Shown here: positions 25,940 through 37,025 of the stretch, piece after piece
How positions within the stretch are numbered: position 1 is the stretch's first letter
Layout of the letters: the number at the start of each line of letters is the position of its first letter
From: Cellulomonas flavigena DSM 20109
Lineage (GTDB): Bacteria > Actinomycetota > Actinomycetes > Actinomycetales > Cellulomonadaceae
DNA length: 64,000 nt
Assembly: GCF_000092865.1 (NCBI RefSeq)
Contig: NC_014151.1
Span: 1,736,001-1,800,000 of the forward strand
Direction: 5' to 3'
Notes under the pieces: model-generated
Database searches by the model: none
What the model was told of the DNA's origin: nothing
Seen by the model: only the letters and a program-made list of their open reading frames with translations
Made by a program: the position numbers and the translations under genes

Positions 25940-27204
25940 CGTGCGCTCCCGAGGAGCCGCAGCCAGCACTCGACGAGGTCCTCGCCGGTCGTCACCTCGG
26001 CCACGCGCCAGCCGGAGCGGCGCAGCACGCCGGCGGTGTGGCGGGCGTCGCGGGCGTCGCCCGCGTGCCGCCCGTCGGTGCGCACCAGGGCCCAGCCCTG
26101 CGAGACGTCGGCGAGGTGCGTGAGCGCGGCGCAGCCGGCCGGCGAGAGAGGGCCGACCACGGCGAGGACGAGCTCGCCGGCGGCCTGGGACGTGTCGAGG
26201 ACCCGGACGGCGTCCAGCAGCGCGCCCTCCGCCTCGGTGGACGTGCGCGCCGGGGCGAGGTCGAGGGTCTGGTCGAGCAGGGCCGCCCGCGACTCGGGGC
26301 CCTGTCGCGCGTGGACGTACGGGGCTGCCCCGTGCATGACGCGCGCGGCCGTGACGGCGGCCGCGTCGCCGGCCGCCAGCCGCACGGGGTGCCCGGTCTC
26401 GAGCATGGCGAGCGCCATCGACGCGGCGAGCGAGATGGTCCACTCGGTGGTGGCGGCGCGCACGGGCAGGTCGAGCAGCACCGTGACGGGCCGCATGCCG
26501 GCCCGCTCGTCGGACCGGACGAGCATCGTGCCGCGCCGCGCGCTCGACCGCCAGTGCACGCGGCGCAGGTCGTCGCCCTCGCGGTAGTCCCGCAGGTTCG
26601 CGTCATCGGTGGACGGTGTCCGGGCGCCCAGCGCGACGCGGTCGGGCTCGCCGACGAGGACGTCGGAGGGCGCCGGCAGGGCGACGACGGCCGGCCACAC
26701 GGCGACCTGCGACTCGGACCCGAGCGTCGTGCGGGACCGCACGACGCCGAACGTGTCGGTCCGTGTGATGACGAGGGGGCCGAGGGGCCAGCGGCCGCGC
26801 TGGGTGGCCCGCACGGGGTACCGGACGGTCGCGTGGTCGGCGCGTCGTGCCACACGTGCCCGCAGCGCCCGCCCGCCGGAGAGCTCGACGGCGGCCTGCT
26901 CGGAGAAGCGCAGGCTCGCGAGGCGGGCGCGGCCCGCGCGGTCGGTCGCGCGGATCTCGACGCGCACGTCGGCGTCCTCGCCCGCGTGCACCGGGTCGGG
27001 GCGGACGTCGCGGTGCACCTCGAGGCCGCGCCGACCGCGCAGGGCGTCGAGCGCGATCTCTGCCAGGAGCGCCGTGACGGGCACGGCGAGGAGGAGCACG
27101 CCGAGGCGCAGGAGGTCGATCGACCCCAGGCCGACGGCGAGCTGGGTCGCGACGACGCCCGCGGCGAGGAGCGCCCAGCCGCGCGGCGTGGGACGCCGGT
27201 TCAT
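25936..27204 (-). CDS. DUF58 (vWA-like) membrane protein
   Basis: The 422-residue protein has two N-terminal membrane segments (about 10-50), a beta-rich region and the DUF58 signature RDYREGDDLRRVHWRSSARR, followed by a vWA-like domain (PVTVLLDLPVRA) whose metal site looks degenerate. DUF58 proteins pair with MoxR AAA+ ATPases, and here the ATG overlaps the moxR stop as TGATG, implying coupled translation. Stoichiometric action with MoxR in envelope assembly is inferred from the family. Confidence 0.9.
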   Translation of the reverse strand: MNRRPTPRGWALLAAGVVATQLAVGLGSIDLLRLGVLLLAVPVTALLAEIALDALRGRRGLEVHRDVRPDPVHAGEDADVRVEIRATDRAGRARLASLRFSEQAAVELSGGRALRARVARRADHATVRYPVRATQRGRWPLGPLVITRTDTFGVVRSRTTLGSESQVAVWPAVVALPAPSDVLVGEPDRVALGARTPSTDDANLRDYREGDDLRRVHWRSSARRGTMLVRSDERAGMRPVTVLLDLPVRAATTEWTISLAASMALAMLETGHPVRLAAGDAAAVTAARVMHGAAPYVHARQGPESRAALLDQTLDLAPARTSTEAEGALLDAVRVLDTSQAAGELVLAVVGPLSPAGCAALTHLADVSQGWALVRTDGRHAGDARDARHTAGVLRRSGWRVAEVTTGEDLVECWLRLLGSAR

Positions 27205-28202
27205 CAGCCCAGCGCGCGCCGGGCCCGGGCCAGGGGCTCGGCGGCCGGCAGGGCTGTGCGCGCGACGATGTCGGTGACGACGTCCTGCGTCGTGCGGCCG
27301 GACAGCCGCGACTCCGTGCTCGGCACCAGGCGGTGCGCCAGGACCGGGACGGCGAGCTCCTGGACGTCGTCGGGGAGCACGTGGTCGCGGCCGGCCATCG
27401 CGGCGAGCGACTTGGCGGCGCGCAGCAGCTGGATGGAGGCGCGGGGCGAGGCGCCGAGACGCAGCCCGGTGTCCGCGCGGGACGCCGTGACGAGATCGAC
27501 GATGTACCGCTTGACCGCCGGTGCGGCGTACAGGCGGCGCGCGACGCCGATGAAGCCGAGGACCTCGGCGGCGTCGGTGACGGGACGCAGCCGCGCGAAG
27601 GGGTCGGCGTCCTCCTGGAGGTCGAGCATGTCGAGCTCGGACTCCACGCTGGGGTAGCCGACGGTCAGCCGTGCCATGAAGCGGTCGCGCTGTGCCTCCG
27701 GCAACGGGTAGGTGCCCTCCATCTCGACCGGGTTCTGGGTGGCGACGACGAGGAACGGCCGCGGCAGGGGGTAGGTGCGGCCGTCGACGGTGGCCTGCGC
27801 CTCCTGCATGCACTCCAGCAGTGCGGACTGGGTCTTGGGGGAGGCCCGGTTGATCTCGTCGCCGATGACGACGTGCGCGAACACCGGGCCCGGCCGGAAC
27901 TCGAACTCGTGCGTCTGGGCGCGGAAGATGTTGACGCCCGTGAGGTCGCTGGGCAGCAGGTCCGGCGTGAACTGGATGCGCCCCACCTGGGCGTCGATGC
28001 TCCGGGCGATCGCCTTGGCGAGCGTCGTCTTGCCGACGCCGGGCACGTCCTCGAGGAGCAGGTGGCCCTCGGCCAGCAGGACGGCCAGCGACGTGCGGAC
28101 CAGGTCCGGCCGGCCGGTGACGACCGACTCGATGCCGGCGCGCAGGCGGGTGGTGGTGTCGACGAGCCTGGCGAGCTCGTCAGGTGACGGCAGTGACTGC
28201 AT
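27204..28202 (-). CDS. moxR: MoxR-family AAA+ ATPase
   Basis: The 332-residue ATPase has Walker A GVGKTT at 55-60, Walker B VVIGDEINRASPKTQSALLE, sensor ATQNP and the GTYPLPEAQRDRF motif of MoxR proteins. MoxR members act as chaperones that mature or insert metal cofactors and regulate envelope complexes with vWA partners. GAGGGAG about 10 bases before ATG 28202 supports the start. It is first in the moxR-DUF58-transglutaminase operon and divergent from mraZ across a 490-bp gap with MraZ-like repeats. Confidence 0.93.
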   Translation of the reverse strand: MQSLPSPDELARLVDTTTRLRAGIESVVTGRPDLVRTSLAVLLAEGHLLLEDVPGVGKTTLAKAIARSIDAQVGRIQFTPDLLPSDLTGVNIFRAQTHEFEFRPGPVFAHVVIGDEINRASPKTQSALLECMQEAQATVDGRTYPLPRPFLVVATQNPVEMEGTYPLPEAQRDRFMARLTVGYPSVESELDMLDLQEDADPFARLRPVTDAAEVLGFIGVARRLYAAPAVKRYIVDLVTASRADTGLRLGASPRASIQLLRAAKSLAAMAGRDHVLPDDVQELAVPVLAHRLVPSTESRLSGRTTQDVVTDIVARTALPAAEPLARARRALG

Positions 28203-28343
28203 GGGTGCGACTCCCTCGGCGGACTGGGACGAGCGTACGCACGCGGACGCCCCGGTGGGCGACGTTCACCCGCGACCCGCGGTAGGCCGCACCACCCGAA
28301 CGGCCGCACGGCCCGTCACCCGCGGGTGACGGGAACCGTCCTC

Positions 28344-28358
28344 CCCACTTCCCTCCCC
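28344..28358 (-). promoter_or_regulatory. MraZ-box-like pair, minus strand, distal
   Basis: On the minus strand GGGGA (28358-28354) and GTGGG (28348-28344) are 10 bases apart, inside GGGGGGAGGGAAGTGGGGAG, closely resembling the array before mraZ. Confidence 0.5.
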
Positions 28359-28480
28359 CCGGCGCACCCGGAGCGTTCCACGGGCGTCGACCCGCCGTCG
28401 GATTGGGGGAGTTGTCCCCGGTTCGTCCGGAGATGCGGGCGCGGCGAACGATTTCCGCGGCGTCGTGACGCGCCGCGTGC

Positions 28481-28495
28481 CCCACTTCCCTCCAC
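28481..28495 (-). promoter_or_regulatory. MraZ-box-like pair, minus strand, proximal
   Basis: On the minus strand GTGGA (28495-28491) and GTGGG (28485-28481) are 10 bases apart. The stretch GGTGGAGGGAAGTGG is identical to 28555-28569 on the plus strand. Confidence 0.6.
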
Positions 28496-28541
28496 CGCGC
28501 TGACCTGCGCAGACGCTCACCGGACGGGTGAACTTGGCCTC

Positions 28542-28590
28542 TTGACAAGAGCGTGGTGGAGGGAAGTGGAGTACCGTGGAGGCACGTGGA
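28542..28590 (+). promoter_or_regulatory. mraZ promoter and MraZ operator array
   Basis: TTGACA at 28542-28547 is a consensus -35. GTGGA occurs at 28556, 28566, 28576 and 28586, exactly every 10 bases. MraZ binds direct repeats of a TGG-core pentamer with 5-base spacers, so this is its likely operator. The array covers the place of the -10, for which I find no good match. Confidence 0.78.
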
Positions 28591-28692
28591 GAGACCGGGA
28601 ACGGTCGGGGTCGCGGGGGTCGTCCGCAGGTCCGGGACGGCTCCACCAGCAGGGGGCCGACGCACGGTGAGGACGACCAGGAGGGGAGTGAG

Positions 28693-29166
28693 GTGTCGCA
28701 TGACTCGACAGGCGCATTCGGCTCCTTCGCGCCCTTCCTGGGCACGTACACACCGCGTCTCGACGACAAGGGCCGCCTCATCCTCCCGGCGAAGTTCCGG
28801 CCGCAGCTGGCCGGAGGCCTCGTCATGACGCGCGGTCAGGAGCGCTGCCTGTTCGTGCTGCCGATGGACGAGTTCCGTCGGATGCACGACCAGCTCCGCA
28901 CCGCACCCGTCACGAGCAAGCAGGCGCGTGACTACCTGCGTGTGTTCCTGTCCGGCGCGAGCGACGAGCTCCCCGACAAGCAGGGACGCATCTCCATCCC
29001 CCCGATGCTCCGGACGTACGCCGGTCTCGACCGCGACGTCGCCGTGATCGGTACGGGCACCCGTGTCGAGATCTGGGACCTCGCCGCGTGGGAGACGTAC
29101 CTCGCGGAGCAGGAGGCGGGGTACGCCGACACGACCGAGGAGGTCTTCCCGAACGGCCCCTTCTGA
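28693..29166 (+). CDS. mraZ: Transcriptional regulator MraZ
   Basis: MraZ is an AbrB-fold regulator and first gene of the dcw cluster; in E. coli it represses its own operon. The 157-residue protein has both MraZ repeats, each with a DxxGR loop: [14 protein letters not shown] and [15 protein letters not shown]. About 12 residues precede the family start (FLGTYTPRL). GTG 28693 is preferred because GAGGGGAG lies 4-5 bases before it; the frame opens at 28576 inside the operator array, which is unlikely to be translated. Confidence 0.92.
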   Translation: MSHDSTGAFGSFAPFLGTYTPRLDDKGRLILPAKFRPQLAGGLVMTRGQERCLFVLPMDEFRRMHDQLRTAPVTSKQARDYLRVFLSGASDELPDKQGRISIPPMLRTYAGLDRDVAVIGTGTRVEIWDLAAWETYLAEQEAGYADTTEEVFPNGPF

Positions 29167-29375
29167 GGCCGTCGGTCGGCCCCCGGGCCGCAGGTCGTCC
29201 CGTCCGCCCCACCGTCCGCCCCCGCGGCCGGTGCGGTCCCGCTCACCCCGCACCCTCACCCGCCCGACGAGACCTCCCCCCGTCCGCTCTGACGCCACTT
29301 CCCCGGCGCCAGAGGGTCGGTGGGGGATCTGGCCGGACGGTGGAGGGATCGTCCGGCCATCTGCATGTATCAGCA

Positions 29376-29404
29376 GTCACACCAGCCACATCTGTCACAC
29401 CAGC
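29376..29404. repeat. Direct repeat GTCACACCAGC before rsmH
   Basis: GTCACACCAGC occurs at 29376-29386 and 29394-29404, 18 bases apart, in an unusually A/C-rich stretch just before rsmH. The gap 29167-29440 also has GTGGG at 29320 and GTGGA at 29340, which resemble MraZ half-sites. Confidence 0.45.
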
Positions 29405-29440
29405 ACCACACCGCGGCACGGTTCCCAGGGAGGGAGGACG

Positions 29441-30442
29441 ATGGACGAGCAGACGGCCGACGCCGCGTCGCGGCACGTCCCGGTCCTCCTGGAGCGCTGC
29501 GTCGAGCTGCTCGCCCCCGCGCTCGCGGCCCCGGGTGCGGTGCTGGTCGACTGCACGCTCGGCATGGGCGGGCACACCGAGGGCGTCCTGCGGGCCATCG
29601 AGCACGTGCGGGTCGTCGGCATCGACCGCGACCCGCAGGCGCTCGCCCTGGCGAGCGAGCGCCTGGCACCGTTCGGCGAGCGGTTCACCGGTGTCCACGC
29701 GGTCTACGACGAGATCGGTGACGTCGTCGAGCGGCTCGGTCTGCCGGGCGTCCAGGGCGTCCTCATGGATCTCGGCGTCTCCTCGCTGCAGCTCGACGAG
29801 GCCGAGCGCGGGTTCGCGTACGCCCACGACGCGCCGCTCGACATGCGGATGGACCCGACGACCGGGCCCACGGCAGCCGACGTGCTCAACACGTACGACG
29901 AGCGCGACATCGCGCGCGTCCTGCGGGTCTACGGCGAGGAGCGGTTCGCCGCCCGGATCGCGCGCGGCGTCGTGCGGTTCCGCGAGCGGACGCCGCTGAC
30001 GCGCACGTCCGAGCTCGTCGACATCGTCCGCGCGGGCGTCCCCGCTGCGACGCGGCGCACCGGAGGGCACCCGGCCAAGCGCACGTTCCAGGCGCTGCGG
30101 ATCGAGGTCAACGGCGAGCTCGCGGCGCTCGAGCGCGCGCTGCCGGCCGCGATCGACGTGCTCGCCGTCGGCGGACGCATCGTCGTCGAGTCCTACCAGT
30201 CGCTCGAGGACCGTCTCGTGAAGCGCGCGCTCGCCGCGGGTGCCACGTCGAGCGCACCGCCGGACCTGCCGGTCGAGCCGGTGACCCACGCCCCCTACCT
30301 GCGGCTGCTGACGCGCGGGGCCGAGGAGGCCGACGAGGCCGAGCTCGCCCGCAACCCCCGCGCCCAGTCCGTCCGCCTGCGAGCCGCCGAGCGGCTGCGA
30401 CCCACGCCCGACCACCTGCGCACCCCGAGGAGAGCCGCATGA
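29441..30442 (+). CDS. rsmH: 16S rRNA m4C1402 methyltransferase RsmH
   Basis: RsmH methylates N4 of C1402 in the ribosomal decoding centre. The 333-residue protein begins [14 protein letters not shown], has motif [13 protein letters not shown], and the family stretch [17 protein letters not shown], then [16 protein letters not shown] and [15 protein letters not shown] (usually ISFHSLEDR; here SYQS). The last 60 residues are a variable tail. AGGGAGGA lies just before ATG 29441. Its stop overlaps ftsL (ATGA). Confidence 0.95.
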   Translation: MDEQTADAASRHVPVLLERCVELLAPALAAPGAVLVDCTLGMGGHTEGVLRAIEHVRVVGIDRDPQALALASERLAPFGERFTGVHAVYDEIGDVVERLGLPGVQGVLMDLGVSSLQLDEAERGFAYAHDAPLDMRMDPTTGPTAADVLNTYDERDIARVLRVYGEERFAARIARGVVRFRERTPLTRTSELVDIVRAGVPAATRRTGGHPAKRTFQALRIEVNGELAALERALPAAIDVLAVGGRIVVESYQSLEDRLVKRALAAGATSSAPPDLPVEPVTHAPYLRLLTRGAEEADEAELARNPRAQSVRLRAAERLRPTPDHLRTPRRAA

Positions 30443-30858
30443 GCGCCCTGCCCCAGGCCGCCGCCCGCACGGCCACCACCCCGGCGTACCCGCTGCCCGC
30501 GCGGCCGGCCGCGACCCCCAGGCCCCGCCTGCGGGTCGTCGGTGCCCCCGCCCAGGCCCGTTCGCGCGCACCGTTCGTGCTCGCGTGCATGGCGGTGCTC
30601 GCCGGTGCGCTCCTCACGGCGCTGCTGCTCAACACGCAGATGGCGTCGCTCGCGTTCGAGCGCTACGAGCTGTCCAACGAGCTCGGTCGGCTGCGTCAGG
30701 ACCGTATGGACCTCGTCGCGCAGCACGACATGCGGTCCTCGCCGACGCAGCTCGCGGCCGAGGCGCGCCGCCTCGGCATGGTCGAGGCCAACGGCACCGG
30801 CTGGCTGCGGCTCGCGGACGGGAGCGTCCAGGGGGCCCCGGCACCCGCGGGCGGATGA
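30439..30858 (+). CDS. ftsL: Cell division protein FtsL
   Basis: A 139-residue bitopic protein: about 45 cytoplasmic residues rich in Pro/Arg, one membrane segment (about 46-67, [19 protein letters not shown]) and a periplasmic-side coiled coil ([20 protein letters not shown]). This is the layout of FtsL, which with FtsB/FtsQ activates FtsWI. Sequence identity within the family is low; position between rsmH and ftsI is decisive. It overlaps both neighbours by 4 bases. Confidence 0.88.
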   Translation: MSALPQAAARTATTPAYPLPARPAATPRPRLRVVGAPAQARSRAPFVLACMAVLAGALLTALLLNTQMASLAFERYELSNELGRLRQDRMDLVAQHDMRSSPTQLAAEARRLGMVEANGTGWLRLADGSVQGAPAPAGG

Positions 30859-32933
30859 GCACCCGCTCGACCGGCGTGCCCCGGCAGGCCACGGGCCGGC
30901 AAGGCGCACGTCGTCAACCCGCCCCGCGGCGGACCACGACCCGGCAGCCCGCGGGTGAGCCGGCCGCCCGGCAGCGCGGGGCACCGGGCCGTCCGGCGGC
31001 CAGGACCACCGACGCGCCGGCGCCGCGCGTCGCGCCGGCCCGGGAGGCCGGTCGTGGCACCGTGGGCGCCGTGAGCGAGCGCACCGGTACCGTGCCGCGC
31101 CGGCGGACCGCCGCCGCCGCGGAGCGCTCGCGCGTCGCCCCGCGCCGGCCGGCGCCCGCAGGCACACGCCCCGTGCGCCCACCGGCGGCCCCGGGCGCCC
31201 CGCGCACCGTGGTCGCGTCGCGCGCGCGCATGACGGCGGTCCTCGTCGTCCTGTGCCTCGTCCTGGTGACCTTCGCGGGTCGCCTCGTGTACGTCCAGGT
31301 GGTGACGGGGCCGGAGGTCGCCGCGATCGCACGCGAGAAGCGCATGGCGACCGCCCAGGTGCTGGGTGCACGGGGCGAGATCACCGACGCGGGCGGCGTC
31401 GTGCTCGCGACGTCGGTCGAGCGCTACCGCGTCGTCGTCAACCAGAAGCAGGTCGCGACGTACCGTGCACGTGGCTCGTCCGACGGGCTGGACGGTGCCG
31501 CCGGCGTCGCGTCGCGACTCGCGCCCGTCCTGGGTCTCAACCCCGCCGAGCTCGGGGGTGACCTCGTGGGTGACCGCGGGTACGTCGTCGTCGCGCGCGA
31601 CGTGCTGCCCGACGTGGCCCGCGCCGTGCGTGCGATGCGCCTGGACGGCGTCGGCGTGGAGAAGGTCGCCGACCGCGTCTACCCGAAGGGCACGGTCGCG
31701 GGCAACATCGTCGGCTTCGTGAACTCCGAGGGGGAGGGCCTGCAGGGCCTGGAGTTCGCGCTCGACGAGCACCTGCGTGGCACGGCAGGGCAGGAGCGCT
31801 TCGAGAGCGGACGTCGGGGCCAGCCGATCCCGGGCGGTGTCAGCGAGGCGAACCCCGCGCAGGACGGTCGCTCGGTGCGCCTCACGCTCGACTCGGACCT
31901 GCAGTGGAAGGCCGAGGAGCAGCTGCGGGCCAAGGTCGCCGAGACGGGTGCCGACGGCGGGACCATCGTCGTCATGCGACCGACCGGTGAGGTCCTCGCG
32001 CTCGCGGACTCCACGGCGTTCGACCCCAACGCTCCCGGTGACCGTGCGACCGAGGGGCTGTCGCCGAGCGTCGCCGACATCTTCGAGCCCGGCTCGACGA
32101 GCAAGGTCGTGACCATGGCGGCCGCACTCGAGAACGGCCTCGTCGGACCGACGGACCGCTTCGAGGTCGCGGACCGGTGGCGGACGCCGCAGGGCGAGAC
32201 GATCAAGGACTCGCACGACCACGGCGTGGAGAAGCTCACCGCCACCGGCATCTTCGCGGAGTCGTCGAACGTCGGGACCGTGCTCATCGGCGAGCGGCTC
32301 AGCAAGGACCAGCGGTACCAGTACCTGTCGGCCTTCGGCTTCGGCAGCCGGACGGGCATCGAGGTCCCGGGGGAGTCCCGCGGTCTGCTGCGCACGCCCG
32401 ACGACTGGCACGGGCGTGACGAGTACGCCGTGCTCTTCGGGCAGGCGGTCGGCGTCAACGCGCTGCAGGTGGCGAGCGTCTTCGCGACGATCGCCAACGA
32501 CGGCGTGCGCGTGCCGCCGCACCTCATCGCGGGCTGGACGTCGCCGGACGGGGTCTTCGAGCCCGCCGCGCCGCGGGAGGGCACGCAGGTCGTCTCCCAG
32601 CAGACGGCGGCCACCGTGCTGTCGATGATGGAGAGCGCCGTCGACGACGGCACGGGCGGCAACGCGGCGATCCCCGGCTACCGCGTGGCAGGCAAGACGG
32701 GCACGGCGCAGCGGTTCAACCCCAGCGGGTACACGGCGTCGTTCATCGGCGTCGCGCCGGCGGACGACCCGCAGGTGGTCACCGCCGTCGTCCTGCACAA
32801 CCCGCGCTCGTCGATCTACGGCGGCACCGTGGCGGCCCCGGTGTTCTCGGCGGTCACCGGGTACGCGCTGCAGCAGCTCGGCGTCGCGCCGTCGGGGGCG
32901 CCCGCGACCCTCTTCCCCACGACGTGGGAGTGA
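30855..32933 (+). CDS. ftsI: Peptidoglycan transpeptidase FtsI (PBP3)
   Basis: FtsI cross-links septal peptidoglycan. The 692-residue class B penicillin-binding protein has an unusually long disordered N-terminus (about 118 residues rich in Pro, Arg, Ala), a membrane segment near 125-145, a pedestal domain, and a transpeptidase with S414-T-S-K417, S470-S-N472 and K614-T-G-T. There is no PASTA domain, as usual for division-specific actinobacterial enzymes. ATG 30855 overlaps the ftsL stop; the frame opens earlier in the shadow of ftsL. Confidence 0.94.
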   Translation: MSTRSTGVPRQATGRQGARRQPAPRRTTTRQPAGEPAARQRGAPGRPAARTTDAPAPRVAPAREAGRGTVGAVSERTGTVPRRRTAAAAERSRVAPRRPAPAGTRPVRPPAAPGAPRTVVASRARMTAVLVVLCLVLVTFAGRLVYVQVVTGPEVAAIAREKRMATAQVLGARGEITDAGGVVLATSVERYRVVVNQKQVATYRARGSSDGLDGAAGVASRLAPVLGLNPAELGGDLVGDRGYVVVARDVLPDVARAVRAMRLDGVGVEKVADRVYPKGTVAGNIVGFVNSEGEGLQGLEFALDEHLRGTAGQERFESGRRGQPIPGGVSEANPAQDGRSVRLTLDSDLQWKAEEQLRAKVAETGADGGTIVVMRPTGEVLALADSTAFDPNAPGDRATEGLSPSVADIFEPGSTSKVVTMAAALENGLVGPTDRFEVADRWRTPQGETIKDSHDHGVEKLTATGIFAESSNVGTVLIGERLSKDQRYQYLSAFGFGSRTGIEVPGESRGLLRTPDDWHGRDEYAVLFGQAVGVNALQVASVFATIANDGVRVPPHLIAGWTSPDGVFEPAAPREGTQVVSQQTAATVLSMMESAVDDGTGGNAAIPGYRVAGKTGTAQRFNPSGYTASFIGVAPADDPQVVTAVVLHNPRSSIYGGTVAAPVFSAVTGYALQQLGVAPSGAPATLFPTTWE

Positions 32934-32943
32934 GCGGGCGGGG

Positions 32944-32956
32944 TAGATTCCTCCCC

Positions 32957-32959
<3 letters not shown>
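32944..32959 (+). promoter_or_regulatory. Internal leaderless-type promoter before murE
   Basis: TAGATT (32944-32949) is 7 bases before ATG 32957. It gives murE onward a possible promoter independent of mraZ. Confidence 0.55.
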
Positions 32960-34515
<1,556 letters not shown>

Positions 34516-34519
<4 letters not shown>

Positions 34520-35946
34520 TCGCCCTCACAGCGGCCGAGATCGCGGCCGCGACGCGCGGCACGCTGAGCGCGACCGACCCCGGGCACGTCGTCACGGGGC
34601 CCGTCGTGACCGACTCCCGCGAGGTGGAGCCGGGCGGGCTGTTCGTGGCGCTGCCCGGTGAGCACGTCGACGGGCACGACTTTGCGGCCGGCGCGGTCGC
34701 GGCGGGCGCCGCGCTGGTGCTGGCCGCCCGCGCCCTGCCGGGCCTGCCGTGCGTCGTGGTGCCGGACGTCGAGCGCGCGCTGGGTGACCTGGCCCGCGCG
34801 GTGCTCGCACGGCTGCGTGACGCGGCCACGCTGCCCGGCGGCAGCGGGCTGCGCGTCATCGGCGTCACGGGCTCCGTGGGCAAGACCACGACCAAGGACG
34901 TGCTCGCGCAGCTGTGCGGCGCGGCGGGTCCGACCGTCGCTCCCGTCCGCTCGTTCAACAACGAGATCGGTCTGCCCCTCACGGTGCTGCGCGCCGACGA
35001 GCAGACGCGCTTCCTCGTCCTCGAGATGGGGGCGAGCGGCCCGGGGCACCTGACGTACCTCACGGACATCGCGCCCCCCGACGTCGCGGTCGTCCTCGTC
35101 GTGGGGCAGGCGCACCTCGGGGGGTTCGGAGGCGGCATCGACGCCGTGGCCCGGGCGAAGTCCGAGATCGTCGCGGGTCTGCTGCCCGACGGTGTGGCCG
35201 TGCTCAACGGCGACGACCCGCGGGTGCGCGCGATGGCGGACGTCGCGCCGGGTCGTGCGGTGCTGTTCGGTGCTGCACCCGACGCGGAGGTCCGCGTCGA
35301 GGACGTGCGGCTCGACGCGCTCGGTCGCGCGACCTTCCGGCTCGTGCACGTCGTGGGCGAGGACCGCCACGCGCGCGACGTCGCGCTGCGTCTCGTGGGG
35401 GAGCACCACGTCCACAACGCGCTCGCAGCCGCGGCCGCGTCGCTGCAGGTGGGGCTCACGCTCGACGAGGTGGCGGCGGGCCTCACCGCCGCCGACGCGC
35501 TGTCGCCGCACCGCATGCACGTCGTCGACCGCGCCGACGGCGTCACGGTCGTCGACGACTCCTACAACGCGAACCCGGACTCGATGCGCGCCGCCCTCAA
35601 GGCCCTCGCGGTCATCGCCGGTCGCGAGCGCCGGTCCGTCGCCGTCCTGGGCGAGATGCTCGAGCTCGGCGACGAGCACCGCACCGCGCACGACGCGATC
35701 GGGCGGCTCGTCGTGCGCCTCAACATCGGGCTGACGGTCGTCGTCGGGGAGGGCGCGCGCGCGATCCGCGACGGCGCCAACCACGAGGGCTCGTGGGGTG
35801 ACGAGGTCGTGCTCGTCGACGACGTCGACACCGCCGCGGCCTTCCTCGCCCAGGAGCTGCGCGCGGGCGACGTGGTCCTCGTGAAGTCGTCGTACGGCGC
35901 GGGCCTCTGGCGCCTCGGGGACGAGCTGGTGGAGCGCGGCGCATGA
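34516..35946 (+). CDS. murF: MurF, UDP-MurNAc-tripeptide-D-Ala-D-Ala ligase
   Basis: MurF completes the UDP-MurNAc-pentapeptide. The 476-residue protein has P-loop GSVGKTTTK at 119-127, [23 protein letters not shown], and the C-domain [18 protein letters not shown], all MurF signatures. The GTG start overlaps the murE stop (GTGA) and the stop overlaps mraY (ATGA). Confidence 0.95.
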
Positions 35947-37025
35947 GGGCCGTCCTCATCTCCGGCGGTGTCGCGATGCTCGTCGCACTGCTCGGCACGC
36001 CGCTGTTCATCCGCTTCCTGATCCGGCGGCAGTACGGGCAGTTCATCCGCCAGGACGGTCCGACCGCCCACTTCACGAAGCGCGGCACGCCCACGATGGG
36101 CGGCGTCGTCATCATCGGGGCGACGCTCATCGGATGGGCCGCGGGCCAGGTCCTGACGGGGACGCGACCGAGCGCGTCCGCGCTCCTCGCGCTGTTCCTC
36201 ATGACCGGGCTCGGCGTCGTCGGGTTCCTCGACGACTTCATCAAGATCTCGCGGCAGCGCTCCCTCGGACTCAGCCCGATCGGCAAGATCGTCGGCCAGG
36301 GTGCCGTCGGCATCACGTTCTCCGTGCTCGCGCTGCAGTTCCCGAACGAGCAGTTCCGCACGCCGGCCTCGACGCGCATCTCGTTCATCCGGGACACGAA
36401 CCTCGACCTGGCGTTCGCGGGCGTCACGGTGGGCCTCGTGCTCTTCGTGATCTGGGCGAACTTCCTCATCACCGCGTGGTCGAACGCCGTCAACCTCACC
36501 GACGGCCTCGACGGGCTCGCGACGGGCGTCTCGCTCATCGTGTTCGGCGCGTACGTACTCGTCGGCGTGTGGCAGTTCAACCAGACGTGCCAGTCGCTGC
36601 TGTCCGCCGGTCCGCGGTGCTACGAGACGCGTGACCCGCTCGACCTCGCGGTCGTCGCCGCCGCGGTGACCGGCGCACTGTTCGGGTTCCTGTGGTGGAA
36701 CGCGAGCCCCGCGCGGATCTTCATGGGCGACACCGGGTCGCTCGCGCTCGGCGGCGCGCTCGCGGCGCTGACGATCCTCACCCGCACCGAGGTGCTCGGC
36801 GCGATCATCGGCGGGCTGTTCGTCGTCATCGTGCTCTCGGACGTCATCCAGATCGGCTTCTTCAAGATGACCGGCAAGCGCGTCTTCAAGATGGCACCGC
36901 TGCACCACCACTTCGAGCTGTCGGGGTGGGGCGAGGTGACCATCGTCATCCGGTTCTGGATCATCGCCGGCCTCTTCGTCGCGCTCGGGGTCGGCATCTT
37001 CTACGCGGAGTGGGTGGCGCAGTAG
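35943..37025 (+). CDS. mraY: MraY, phospho-MurNAc-pentapeptide transferase
   Basis: MraY makes lipid I at the membrane from UDP-MurNAc-pentapeptide and undecaprenyl phosphate. The 360-residue protein has about ten membrane segments and the active-site motifs FLDDFIK (about 97), [27 protein letters not shown] and [12 protein letters not shown]. The motif order and length are standard. Confidence 0.96.
   Translation: MRAVLISGGVAMLVALLGTPLFIRFLIRRQYGQFIRQDGPTAHFTKRGTPTMGGVVIIGATLIGWAAGQVLTGTRPSASALLALFLMTGLGVVGFLDDFIKISRQRSLGLSPIGKIVGQGAVGITFSVLALQFPNEQFRTPASTRISFIRDTNLDLAFAGVTVGLVLFVIWANFLITAWSNAVNLTDGLDGLATGVSLIVFGAYVLVGVWQFNQTCQSLLSAGPRCYETRDPLDLAVVAAAVTGALFGFLWWNASPARIFMGDTGSLALGGALAALTILTRTEVLGAIIGGLFVVIVLSDVIQIGFFKMTGKRVFKMAPLHHHFELSGWGEVTIVIRFWIIAGLFVALGVGIFYAEWVAQ

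Larger units (their letters stand above)
28203..28692. other. 490-bp moxR / mraZ divergent control region
   Basis: No gene is seen. It contains one four-unit GTGGA array facing mraZ, two inverted two-unit arrays facing moxR, and a perfect TTGACA -35. The first 130 bases next to moxR show nothing I can name. Confidence 0.7.
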
